Assembly (NCBI RefSeq): GCF_036250755.1
Contig: NZ_CP109583.1
Coordinates: 2,852,001 to 2,916,000 of the forward strand
Direction: 5' to 3'
Source of the DNA: Streptomyces uncialis
GTDB taxonomy: Bacteria > Actinomycetota > Actinomycetes > Streptomycetales > Streptomycetaceae
DNA: 64,000 nucleotides
Shown: one piece after another, positions 42,626 through 53,600 of the stretch
Position numbering within the stretch: position 1 is the first letter of the stretch
How the letters are laid out: every line of letters begins with the position of its first letter
Made by a program: the position numbers and the translations under genes
Notes under the pieces: generated by a model
The model's input: only the letters and a program-made list of their open reading frames with translations
Databases searched by the model: none
Told to the model about the DNA's origin: nothing

Positions 42626-44209
42626 ATGATGAATCCCGCACCCGGTGCCGCCGGGCCCGGACCCATGTCCGCGCCCCGGGCCGGACGCCGTGAGTGGACC
42701 GCGCTGGCGGTCCTGATGCTGCCCCTGCTGCTGGTCTCGATGGATGTGTCCGTGCTCTACTTCGCCGTCCCGGCGATCAGCGCGGACCTCGCCCCGAGCG
42801 GCACCCAGCAGCTCTGGATCTTCGACATCTACGCCTTCGTGCTCGCCGGCCTGCTGATGACCATGGGCTCCATCGGTGACCGCATAGGACGCCGCAGGCT
42901 GCTGCTGATCGGCGCGGTCGCGTTCGGCGCGGCATCGCTGGCCGCGGCCTACGCGAACAGCGCGGAGATGCTGATCGCCGCCCGTGCGATCCTCGGCATC
43001 GGCGGCGCCACCCTCATGCCGTCCACCCTGGCCCTGGTCCGCAGCCTGTTCCGGGACCCGGCCCAGCGCGCCAAGGCCATCGGGGTGTGGTCCGCGGTGA
43101 TGACCGGCGGGGTCGCGCTCGGCTCGGTGATGAGCGGGGTCCTCGTCGAGTACTTCTGGTGGGGCTCGGTGTTCCTGGTGAACCTGCCCGCCATGGCACT
43201 GCTGCTCGTCCTCGCGCCGCTGCTGATCCCCGAGTCCAAGGACCCCGCCCCCGGCCGCTTCGACCTGCTGAGCGTGCCCCTGTCGATGGCCGCCGTGCTT
43301 CCCCTGGTGTACGGCCTGAAGGAGATCCCCTCCGAGGGCTTCGAAACCCCGTACGTACTGTCCCTGATGGCCGGCCTGGTCTTCACCGTCCTGTTCGTGA
43401 TCCGTCAGCGCACGGCCGCGTCACCGCTGATCTCCCCCGCGCTGTTCCGGGGCCGCGGCTTCGGCCCCGCGGTGACCCTGAACTCCCTCGCGATGTTCGC
43501 GATGATGGGCTCCGCGTACTTCACCACCCAGTACCTCCAGTCCGTGCTCGGCAAGAGCGCCCTGGAGGCCGCGCTGTGGTCGCTGCTGCCCTCGGTCGTG
43601 ATCGGGGTCGTCGCGCCCCTCACCACCGCCGTGGTGCAGCGCGGTGCGCCCCGCGCCCATGTAGTGGCCGCCGGGTTCATGATCTCGGGGGGCGGCTTCC
43701 TGCTGCTCTCGCTGGCCGGTACGGACGACCTGTGGCTGGTGCTCGCCGGATCGGGCGTCCTGGCCTGCGGGATCGTCGCGGTGATGGCCCTGATGACGGA
43801 TCTGGCCCTCGGCGCGACCCCGCCGGAGCGCGCGGGCTCGGCGTCCTCCCTGCTGGAGACCGGGCAGGAGTTCGGCGGCGCGCTGGGGATGGCGGTGCTC
43901 GGCTCGATCGGTACGGCCGTCTTCCGGCACCGGATCGAGGACGGCTCCCCCGCCGGTGTCCCGGACGCGGCGCACGAGACCCTCGGCGGTGCCCTCGTGG
44001 CGGCCGGGCACCTGCCCGGACCGGTGGGTGACGCTCTGGCGGCCGTCGCCCGGGAGGCCTTCACGGACGGCATGCGGGCCGCGGCGCTCGGCGGCGCGAC
44101 GGCGCTGATGATCGCCACCGTGCTGGCCCTCACCCTGCTGCGACGGGGACCCGGCCCGGCCCACGCCTGCCGGGACAAGAACCACGAAGCCGGACGACAG
44201 GCCGTCTAG
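42626..44209 (+). CDS. MFS multidrug exporter, DHA2 (14-TM) type
   Basis: 527 aa from ATG 42626 (a second ATG follows directly). Fourteen predicted TM helices: the first includes ALAVLMLPLLLVSMDVSVLYFAVP, with the DHA2 membrane-embedded Asp. Motif A loop is GSIGDRIGRRRLLL and motif C-like GVWSAVMTGGVALGSVMSGVLV. H+-driven drug export at the cytoplasmic membrane is expected. Regulation by the divergent TetR is likely. The C-terminus ends in a basic cytoplasmic tail. Confidence 0.94.
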   Translation: MMNPAPGAAGPGPMSAPRAGRREWTALAVLMLPLLLVSMDVSVLYFAVPAISADLAPSGTQQLWIFDIYAFVLAGLLMTMGSIGDRIGRRRLLLIGAVAFGAASLAAAYANSAEMLIAARAILGIGGATLMPSTLALVRSLFRDPAQRAKAIGVWSAVMTGGVALGSVMSGVLVEYFWWGSVFLVNLPAMALLLVLAPLLIPESKDPAPGRFDLLSVPLSMAAVLPLVYGLKEIPSEGFETPYVLSLMAGLVFTVLFVIRQRTAASPLISPALFRGRGFGPAVTLNSLAMFAMMGSAYFTTQYLQSVLGKSALEAALWSLLPSVVIGVVAPLTTAVVQRGAPRAHVVAAGFMISGGGFLLLSLAGTDDLWLVLAGSGVLACGIVAVMALMTDLALGATPPERAGSASSLLETGQEFGGALGMAVLGSIGTAVFRHRIEDGSPAGVPDAAHETLGGALVAAGHLPGPVGDALAAVAREAFTDGMRAAALGGATALMIATVLALTLLRRGPGPAHACRDKNHEAGRQAV

Positions 44210-44236
44210 GGCCTCTCGTCCGGCTCGGGGAGAACT

Positions 44237-44277
44237 GGACGGGTCCGGTCGCCACAGGGGGGCGACCGGACCCGTCC
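44237..44277. terminator. Bidirectional 17-bp stem terminator
   Basis: GGACGGGTCCGGTCGCC (44237-44253) pairs perfectly with GGCGACCGGACCCGTCC (44261-44277), 7-nt loop, between the convergent MFS and serA genes. Confidence 0.88.
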
Positions 44278-44295
44278 GGGTCATGCGGGGGCGGC

Positions 44296-45900
44296 TCAGC
44301 CGGTGAGGTTCACCGAGCGGGCGGACACCGCGCCGATCTCCTCGCCCAGCTCCGCGAGGACGGTGGGCGACACCGTGTCGTCGACGGTGAGGACCGCGAG
44401 GGCCTCGCCCCCGACCGCCGCACGCGAGACCTGCATACCGGCGATGTTGATACCCGCCTCACCGAGGACACGGCCGACCGCGCCGACGACACCCGGACGG
44501 TCCGCGTACTTCAGGACGACCATGTGGTCGGTGAGCGCCAGATCGATGTCGTGCTCACCGATCGCGACGATCTTCTGGTGGTGCTTGGGCCCGGCCAGGG
44601 TGCCGGAGACCGAGATCTCCTGACCGTCCCCGAGGGTGCCGCGCACGGTCACCACATTGCGGTGGTCGGGCGACTCGCTGGAGGTCGTCAGCCGGACCTC
44701 CACCCCGCGCTCCTGCGCGAACAGCGGGGCGTTCACATAGGACACCGTCTCGTCCACGACGTCCTCGAACACCCCCTTCAGGGCGCTCAGTTCGAGAACC
44801 TTCACATCGTGCTGGGTGATCTCGCCGTAGACCTCGACATCGAGCCGGACGGCGACCTCGCCCGCCAGCGCGGTGAAGATCCGGCCCAGCCGCTCGGCCA
44901 GCGGCAGACCCGGCTTGACGTCCTGCGCGATGACCCCGCCCTGGACGTTCACCGCGTCGGGCACCAGCTCACCGGCGAGCGCGAGACGCACGGAACGCGC
45001 GACGGCGATACCCGCCTTCTCCTGCGCCTCGTCGGTGGAGGCCCCGAGGTGCGGGGTGCAGACGACCTGGTCGAACTGGAACAGCGGGGAGTCCGTGCAG
45101 GGCTCCTTGGCGTAGACGTCCAGACCGGCGCCCGCGACCCGGCCCTCCTTCAGCGCCGAGTACAGCGCCTCCTCGTCGACGATGCCACCGCGCGCGGCGT
45201 TCACGATCCGGACCGACGGCTTCACCTTGTGCAGCGCGTCGTCACCGATGAGGCCCAGCGTCTCGGGCGTCTTCGGGAGGTGCACGGTGATGAAGTCCGA
45301 GACCGCCAGCAGCTCGTCCAGCGAGAGGACCTTCACGCCCATCTGCGCGGCACGCGCGGGCTGCACATACGGGTCGTACGCGACGACCTTCATGCCGAAC
45401 GCGGACATCCGCTGCGCGACGAGCGCCCCGATGCGACCGAGGCCCACGACCCCGAGGGTCTTCTCCGCCAGCTCGACGCCGGTGTACTTGGAGCGCTTCC
45501 ACTCGCCGTTCTTGAGGGCGGCGTTGGCCTGCGGGATGTTGCGCGCGGTGGCCACCAGCAGACCACAGGCCAGCTCGGCGGCCGTGACGATGTTGGAGGT
45601 GGGCGCGTTGACGACCATCACGCCGGCCTTGGTGGCCGAGGACACGTCGACGTTGTCGAGACCGACGCCCGCGCGGGCGACGACCCGCAGCTTGCGGGCC
45701 GCGGCGATGGCCTCGGCGTCGACCTTGGTGGCCGAGCGGATCAGGATGGCGTCGACATCGGCGATGGCGGGCAGCAGTTCGGCGCGGTCGGCGCCGTTGC
45801 AGTGCCGGATCTCGAAGTCGGGCCCCAGCGCGTCGACAGTCGCGGGCGACAGCTCTTCAGCGATGAGTACGACCGGTTTGCCGTTGGCAGCAGTGCTCAC
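44296..45900 (-). CDS. serA: D-3-phosphoglycerate dehydrogenase
   Basis: 534 aa from GTG 45900 (VSTAANGKPVVLIAEELSPATV) with GAGGA 6 nt upstream; four codons shorter than the open frame. Type I long PGDH. Substrate and NAD domains: ARAGVGLDNVDV, LGVVGLGRIGALVAQR, NAARGGIVDEEAL (catalytic Arg), DVYAKEP (Glu) and TPHLGASTDEAQ (His). The allosteric substrate-binding (ASB) domain is at about 315-450, and a C-terminal ACT domain (HMVVLKYADRPGVVGAVGRVL...) binds serine for feedback control. First step of serine synthesis. Its promoter region has a striking dyad. Confidence 0.96.
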   Translation of the reverse strand: MSTAANGKPVVLIAEELSPATVDALGPDFEIRHCNGADRAELLPAIADVDAILIRSATKVDAEAIAAARKLRVVARAGVGLDNVDVSSATKAGVMVVNAPTSNIVTAAELACGLLVATARNIPQANAALKNGEWKRSKYTGVELAEKTLGVVGLGRIGALVAQRMSAFGMKVVAYDPYVQPARAAQMGVKVLSLDELLAVSDFITVHLPKTPETLGLIGDDALHKVKPSVRIVNAARGGIVDEEALYSALKEGRVAGAGLDVYAKEPCTDSPLFQFDQVVCTPHLGASTDEAQEKAGIAVARSVRLALAGELVPDAVNVQGGVIAQDVKPGLPLAERLGRIFTALAGEVAVRLDVEVYGEITQHDVKVLELSALKGVFEDVVDETVSYVNAPLFAQERGVEVRLTTSSESPDHRNVVTVRGTLGDGQEISVSGTLAGPKHHQKIVAIGEHDIDLALTDHMVVLKYADRPGVVGAVGRVLGEAGINIAGMQVSRAAVGGEALAVLTVDDTVSPTVLAELGEEIGAVSARSVNLTG

Positions 45901-46014
45901 GTGAGTCCTCACAAGTCCATTGCGGACGGCCGTCCCGACGGCCGCAGGCGGTGGAGGGATGCTTGCCGCGTGGAAGACGCACGACGCTGTGGGCCTGACG
46001 CGTATGTGCTGTGC

Positions 46015-46047
46015 AGTGTAGTGGCGGAACGGGTCCCGTTTTCCGCC
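46015..46047 (-). promoter_or_regulatory. serA promoter with adjacent dyad
   Basis: Minus-strand -10 TACACT (46020-46015). Directly upstream is an imperfect dyad GGCGGAACGGG/CCCGTTTTCCGCC (46023-46047) covering the -10/-35 spacer and the -35 region (GAAAAC at 17 bp spacing). Looks like an operator for a repressor. Confidence 0.5.
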
Positions 46048-46136
46048 GCGCAGTAAGGATCACCCTTCCGTGGCTGGACGGACTGGACAATCCCGCGCCG
46101 TCGCCTGCGCTTCCGAGGTCCGCCCGCCTGGACGCG

Positions 46137-46632
46137 GGTCGCCTTCGCTCGCGCTTCTGGGTTTCTTGTGCCGGGCGTACTTGTTCGCCGCGCCGTCGCT
46201 CGGTGGGTTCGCGCAGTTCCCCGCGCCCCTTTGGGGCGCCATCCGCTTGTTCTTCGGGTCGGTGCCGGTCGGGATTCTCCGTCCTCGATCCGACACGCTC
46301 GGTACGACGCTTCCTTGCCCGACTGAAGAGCATCGGAGTCTGCGAGCAGAGATTCCCGCCCACCCCCTCCCGCAGCCGGGCGAGTGCACGAGGAGGGGGT
46401 TTGAACCCCGGCCCCGGTTGATGCAGCCCGCAGCCTGATCGCCGGCCCCAGCTGGGCGCCCCCGAAGGGGCGCGGGGAACTGCGCAAAAGACGAGGACGG
46501 CCCCGCACCCGAAGAGCGACCGCAACGGGGCACCACCCAGGGGCGCGGGGAACTGCGCCAACCACCGAACGACGGCACAGGAACGAAGTACGCCCAGCCG
46601 GACAGACCTAGGAAGCGCAAGCGAAGGCGACC
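46137..46632. repeat. Modular repeat cassette 5 with inverted ends
   Basis: Left end GGTCGCCTTCGCTCGCGC at 46137-46154, with a weaker outer copy near 46100. Right end AGCGCAAGCGAAGGCGACC finishes at 46632. One forward core at 46211, the 126-bp module in reverse orientation, then inverse cores at 46466 and 46539. Each end plus core is about 90 bp and is an inverted copy of the other. A GGGGTT-TG-AACCCC hairpin lies at 46396-46409. This is the cleanest complete cassette in the window (about 495 bp). No gene inside; it lies 79 bp from the ilvC stop. Confidence 0.85.
46245..46370 (-). repeat. Conserved 126-bp module, copy B
   Basis: Reverse-orientation copy of 1297-1422. The variable 13 bases are 46309-46321. 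The flanks (46245-46308 and 46322-46370) match copy A at 109 of 113 positions by my manual comparison. Confidence 0.6.
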
Positions 46633-46711
46633 CGCACAGGTACCCCGGGGCCGCCGCACGGCAAGACGCGGATACGGCCCCCGAAGGACACCGCACCCGC
46701 GCCGGACGGGG

Positions 46712-48518
<1,807 letters not shown>

Positions 48519-48548
48519 TCTCTTCCTGCCTCAGTCGTCTTCCGGGCC

Positions 48549-50423
48549 TCAGTCGTCCTCGTTGTCGCCGAAGTCGGGGCGGACATCGCGGGCGGCCAGG
48601 ATGGTGTCGTTGGAGGTCCCGGCGGCGACCATCGGCCACACCATGGCGTCCTCGTGGACGATGAAGTCGACGACCACGGGGCGGTCGTTGATGGCGTTGG
48701 CCTCCGCGATGACCTTGTCGAGGTCGTCGGGGGACTCGCAGCGCAGCGCGACACAGCCCATGGCCTCGGACAGCTTCACGAAGTCCGGGACCCGGGTGCC
48801 TCCGGCGGGCTTGCCGGGGACGGCCTGGCCGTCGCCCTGGGCGTCGTCCGGCCCGCTGTGCAGGACGGTGTTGGAGTACCGCTGGTTGTAGAAGAGGGTC
48901 TGCCACTGGCGGACCATCCCGAGGGCGCCGTTGTTGATGATGGCGACCTTGATGGGGATGTTGTTGAGGGCGCAGGTGGTGAGTTCCTGATTGGTCATCT
49001 GGAAGCAGCCGTCGCCGTCGACCGCCCACACCGTGCGTCCGGGCTGCCCCGCCTTGGCGCCCATCGCGGCGGGGACCGCGTATCCCATGGTCCCGGCGCC
49101 GCCGGAGTTCAGCCAGGTGGCGGGCTTCTCGTACTGGATGAAGTGGGCGGCCCACATCTGGTGCTGGCCGACGCCCGCGGTGAAGATCGTTCCCTCGGGG
49201 GCGAGTTGGCCGATCCGCTCGATGACGTGCTGCGGGGACAGGGTGCCGTCCTCGGGCTGCGTGTAGCCGAGCGGGTAGTTGTCGCGCCAGCGGTTGAGGT
49301 CGTTCCACCAGGCGGTGTAGTCCCCGGTGTGACCGTCGGTGTGCTCCTTCTGGACGGCCTGGACGAGGTCGGCGATGACCTCGCGCGCGTCCCCGACGAT
49401 CGGCACGTCCGCGGCGCGGTTCTTGCCGATCTCGGCGGGGTCGATGTCCGCGTGGACGATCTTGGCGTACGGGGCGAAGCTGTCGAGCTTGCCGGTGACC
49501 CGGTCGTCGAAGCGGGCGCCGAGGGCGACGATCAGGTCGGCCTTCTGGAGCGCGGTGACGGCGGCGACCGAACCGTGCATGCCGGGCATCCCGACATGCA
49601 GCGGGTGGCTGTCGGGGAACGAGCCGAGCGCCATCAGGGTGGTGGTGACGGGCGCGCCGGTCAGCTCCGCGAGGACCTTCAGCTCGGCGGTGGCTCGGGC
49701 CTTCATGACGCCGCCGCCGACGTACAGGACGGGCCGCTTGGCCTGGGTGATCAGCTTGGCGGCCTCGCGGATCTGCTTGGCGTGCGGCTTGGTCACCGGG
49801 CGGTAGCCGGGCAGGTCCTGGGCGGGCGGCCAGCTGAAGGTGGTCCGCGCCTGGAGGGCGTCCTTGGCGATGTCGACGAGGACGGGCCCGGGGCGGCCGG
49901 TGGAGGCGATGTGGAACGCCTCGGCGATCGTGCGGGGGATGTCCTCGGCCTTGGTGACCAGGAAGTTGTGCTTGGTGATCGGCATGGTGATGCCGACGAT
50001 GTCCGCCTCCTGGAAGGCGTCCGTACCGATCGCGGCGGAGGCGACCTGACCGGTGATCGCGACGAGCGGCACCGAGTCCATGTGCGCGTCCGCGATCGGG
50101 GTGACCAGATTGGTGGCGCCCGGCCCGGAGGTGGCCATGCAGACCCCGACCTTGCCGGTGGCCTGCGCGTACCCGGTGGCCGCGTGACCGGCCCCCTGCT
50201 CATGGCGGACGAGGATGTGACGCACCCGCCGGGAGTCCATCATCGGGTCGTACGCGGGCAGGATCGCACCTCCGGGAATGCCGAACACCGTGTCGGCCCC
50301 GACCTCCTCCAGGGAGCGGATGAGGGACTGCGCGCCCGTGACGTGCTCGACGGCGGACTGTCCTCCGGATCGGGGCCGCGGATGCGGATGGTGGGCCCCG
50401 GTGGCCTGCTCGGTCATCGTCAT
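48549..50423 (-). CDS. ilvB: Acetolactate synthase large (catalytic) subunit
   Basis: 624 aa from ATG 50423 ([21 protein letters not shown]); the second ATG at 50417 is possible. ThDP enzyme with three domains: N-terminal PYR ([16 protein letters not shown], catalytic Glu in [19 protein letters not shown]), central FAD-binding, and C-terminal ThDP domain ([29 protein letters not shown] with the metal-binding GDG...NN). Condenses pyruvate with pyruvate or 2-ketobutyrate. The GAGAAGAGA upstream is a weak ribosome binding site. Preceded by leader peptide and attenuator. Confidence 0.97.
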   Translation of the reverse strand: MTMTEQATGAHHPHPRPRSGGQSAVEHVTGAQSLIRSLEEVGADTVFGIPGGAILPAYDPMMDSRRVRHILVRHEQGAGHAATGYAQATGKVGVCMATSGPGATNLVTPIADAHMDSVPLVAITGQVASAAIGTDAFQEADIVGITMPITKHNFLVTKAEDIPRTIAEAFHIASTGRPGPVLVDIAKDALQARTTFSWPPAQDLPGYRPVTKPHAKQIREAAKLITQAKRPVLYVGGGVMKARATAELKVLAELTGAPVTTTLMALGSFPDSHPLHVGMPGMHGSVAAVTALQKADLIVALGARFDDRVTGKLDSFAPYAKIVHADIDPAEIGKNRAADVPIVGDAREVIADLVQAVQKEHTDGHTGDYTAWWNDLNRWRDNYPLGYTQPEDGTLSPQHVIERIGQLAPEGTIFTAGVGQHQMWAAHFIQYEKPATWLNSGGAGTMGYAVPAAMGAKAGQPGRTVWAVDGDGCFQMTNQELTTCALNNIPIKVAIINNGALGMVRQWQTLFYNQRYSNTVLHSGPDDAQGDGQAVPGKPAGGTRVPDFVKLSEAMGCVALRCESPDDLDKVIAEANAINDRPVVVDFIVHEDAMVWPMVAAGTSNDTILAARDVRPDFGDNEDD

Positions 50424-50511
50424 TCTCTTCTCGATGCTGAGGGGGTTTTTGCGAGGGTTGTACGGAGTGGTGCGGGTCTGGGTCGCGTGGTCGGTGGGGC
50501 GCCGGTGCAAC

Positions 50512-50545
50512 AAAAAACCCCTCGTGCCGTGAGGCAAGCGAGGGG
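50512..50545 (-). terminator. Attenuator terminator of ilvB
   Basis: On the minus strand CCCCTCG plus TGCC (50545-50533) pairs with GGCACGAGGGG (50528-50518), an 11-bp stem with a 2-nt bulge, followed by six U (50517-50512). Located 43 nt after the leader stop codon. Confidence 0.9.
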
Positions 50546-50588
50546 AGCGCGCCGGGTGCGTTCGCCGGGTGTGTTGGGCTACCCGGCT

Positions 50589-50630
50589 TCAGCCGACGCG
50601 CTGTCCAAGTACGAGAATTCGGGTGCGCAT
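50589..50630 (-). CDS. ilvB leader peptide MRTRILVLGQRVG
   Basis: 13 codons with consecutive Ile-Leu-Val-Leu (ATT CTC GTA CTT); ATT, GTA and CTT are rare in such GC-rich genomes. Directly followed by the U-tailed terminator, so classical attenuation by branched-chain amino acids is strongly suggested. The ATG is about 31 nt from TTGACA, which implies an mRNA starting at or very near the ATG (leaderless). Confidence 0.9.
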   Translation of the reverse strand: MRTRILVLGQRVG

Positions 50631-50637
50631 GGCTCAG

Positions 50638-50667
50638 ACCCTCTCCCCGGCACGCAACCCCTGTCAA
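50638..50667 (-). promoter_or_regulatory. Likely ilvB leader promoter
   Basis: Perfect -35 TTGACA (50667-50662) and a weak -10 GAGGGT (50643-50638) 18 bp downstream. The -35 contains the TGA stop codon of the upstream GGDEF gene. Confidence 0.6.
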
Positions 50668-53600
50668 GTGGGTGGGATCTGGGTCTCATTATGTGAGCGC
50701 CGGGGCAGGCCCCGGTGGTAGGGGGCGGACGGATTCGCGGGGTAGGGGGCGGGGCCCCGGGTCTCGAAGGCGGCGGGTCCGCGCGGCTCGTACCCGCCCT
50801 GGCCCCGGCCGTCGTACCCGCTGTCGTGACCGGTGGGCAGCAGGGTGTCGTACGCGGCGTGGACGCCTCCGGCGAGCACCGGCTCCCCGGTGGCGTCCAG
50901 CGCCACCGGGAGGGCTCTCGGCTCGCGGGACGCGTCGGCCGGCTCACGGACGCCGTCCCGTTCCTGATCGCGGTTCCCGCCCCGCGGCGGCTCGCCCGGG
51001 ACGTCGCGGGGCACCGGGAAGCGGCCGGTCGACAGGGCGCGCCGCAGCCGGTACTCGTCCAGCGGCGCGGAGAACGCCATGCCCTGGCCGTGGGTGCAGC
51101 CCATGGCGCGCAGCACGACGACCTGTTCCGGCAGGTCCACGCCGTCGGCGACGGAGTCGAGGCCGAGGTCGGTGGCGATCCGCAGCAGCCCGCTGGTGAT
51201 CTTGTGCAGCCGCGCGGACTCGACGACACCCTCCACCAGGCTGCGGTCGAGCTTGAGCACATCGACGGGGAGCCGCCGCAGGGCCGTGATGGCCGCGTGG
51301 CCGCTGCCGAAGCCGTCGAGGCCGATCCGTACACCGATCCTGCGCAAGGCCGTCAGACGGCGCTCCAGCTCGTCCAGCGGCACCGCGGGCTCGCTGCCCG
51401 CCAGTTCGATCATCAGCGCGCCGGAGGCGAGGCCGTGCCGGGTGAGCAGCGCCTCGATGGAGCCGAGCGGCATGGAACGGTCCAGCAGCCGCCCGGCGCC
51501 GACCCGGACGACGACGGTCGTGGGGTGACCGGCGCGGGCGCGGTCGGCGGCACCGGCGACGGCCTCCTCCAGCATCCAGCGGCCCAGCTCCGCGGTGCGG
51601 TCGGCGTCGTCGGAGACCCGCAGGAACTCCGCCGGGGTGAACAGCAGGCCCTGCGCGGACCGCCAGCGCGCGTGCGCGGCGACGGAGCCGATCAGTCCGG
51701 TGGTCAGGTTCACCACGGGCTGGTGGAGCAGCGCGAACTCCCCGTCGTGGAGGGCGGCCCGCAGCCGCCCCGCCAGCTCCGCCTTGCGTACGACGTCGGC
51801 CTGCATCTGCGGCGCGTACAGCTCCACCCGGCCCTTCCCGGCGGCCTTGGCCCGGTACATCGCGAGGTCGGCGTTGCGCAGCAGCTCGCCCTCGCCGACG
51901 CCGGGCTCCGCGAAGGCGACCCCGATGGACGCGGCGACCCGTACGTCGTTCCCGCCGATCGGGTAGGGCCGGGACAGGGTCATCCGCAGCCGGTCCGCCA
52001 GCTCGAAGATGTGCTGTTCGCGCGCGGCCTGGTCGCTGGAGCCGTCCCCGACGATGAGGGCGGCGAACTCGTCGCCGCCGAGCCGGGCGGCGGTGTCGCC
52101 CTGGCGGACCGCGTCCTGGAGGCGGCGGGCGGCCTGGACGAGGAGCTCGTCGCCCGCCTGGTGGCCGATGGTGTCGTTGACGGCCTTGAAGCCGTCGAGG
52201 TCGATGAAGAGCACGGCGGTGCCGTGGTCGCGGTCGGCGGCGCGGCGCCCGCCGAGCGCCTGGCCGACCCGGCGGGTGAACAGCGCGCGGTTGGGGAGGT
52301 CGGTGAGCGGGTCGTGCTCGGCGTTGTGCTGCAACTGGGCCTGGAGCCTCACCCGCTCGGTGACGTCCCGGCTGTTGAAGAGCAGCCCGCCGTGGTGGCG
52401 GTTGATGGTGGACTCGACGTTCAGCCACTGTCCGGCGCCGGAGCGGAACCGGCACTCGATACGGGTCGTCGGCTCGTCGGCCTGGCGGGCGGCGACGAAT
52501 CTGCGGATCTCGTGGACCACCGCGCCGAGGTCGTCGGGGTGGATCAGGGAGGCCAGCTCGGTGCCGACGAGCTCGTCGGCCTCCCGGCCGTAGACCCCGG
52601 CGGCGGCCGGACTGACGTACCGCAGGACGCCGTTGGGCGCGGCGATCATGATGACGTCGCTGGAGCCCTGGACCAGGGACCGGAAGTGGTTCTCCTTCTG
52701 GGCGAGTTCCTGGGTGAGGCTGATGTTGTCGATGAGCATGATGCCCTGCCGGACGACAAGGGCGAGGACGACCGTGCACGCGGTGAACAGGACGACGCGG
52801 TCGATGCTGCGGTCGCTGAGGACGTTGTAGAGGATTCCCAAGGTGCAGACCGTGGCGGCCAGATAGGGCGCCAGCGCGGCGAGCGAACCGGCGATGGGCC
52901 GGGTCGGGTACCGGCCGGGGCCGGATTGCGGCGAGTGGGAGGGGTGGATCACGGCGTGCGGGGCGTGGGACGGGACGGACGGCGGTGTGTGCGTGTGCGG
53001 GTCCGTGTGCATGCCTGTGTGCACCGGGGTCCGACGGGGCCGTTCCTGGCGTGGCCCGTCCGGTCCGGGACGGTCCTGGTACGGGCGGTCCTGGTACGGG
53101 TGGCCCTCTTGCGGTCGGTCCCCGGGTGGTCGGCCCTGGCGCGGCCGCTCCTGATGGGGTCGGTGCGGTCGGTCCGGGTGCGGTCGGTCCGGGTTCTGCT
53201 GGTCCTGGTGCGGTCGGCCGCGGGGCGGCCGGCCCTCTGGGGGCTCCTCCGTACGGGAGGGGGCCCCTTGCGGGTGCCGCACATGTCCGTGGTCGCCGTG
53301 CCCGTGGTGGCCGTCGCCGTGCCCTTGATGCGGATGCCCCTCGTGGGTGTGGTCGGTGTGCCGGTGGCCGTCGTACGTGTGGCCCTCGTGCGGGCGCTTC
53401 GGCCCGGTGGAGCCGACGCCCGGACCACCGGCCGGGCCGCCGCCCGCGACGGGCGCGCGCGCGTGGGGGACGCGGGGCGCCGCCGGGGAACGGACGGCGG
53501 ACGCGGCACGTGGGTGGGGCAGCGGAAGCGTGAGCAGATGCGGGTGGATATGCGCGTGGGGGTCGTCGGCGTGCACCCGCAGCGATGCCCAGGGCGCGTA

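Noticed and set aside
46391..46415. tRNA-like T-arm (GGGGTTTGAACCCC)
   Set aside because: No acceptor, D or anticodon arms fit around it; it is a simple hairpin within repeat cassette 5.
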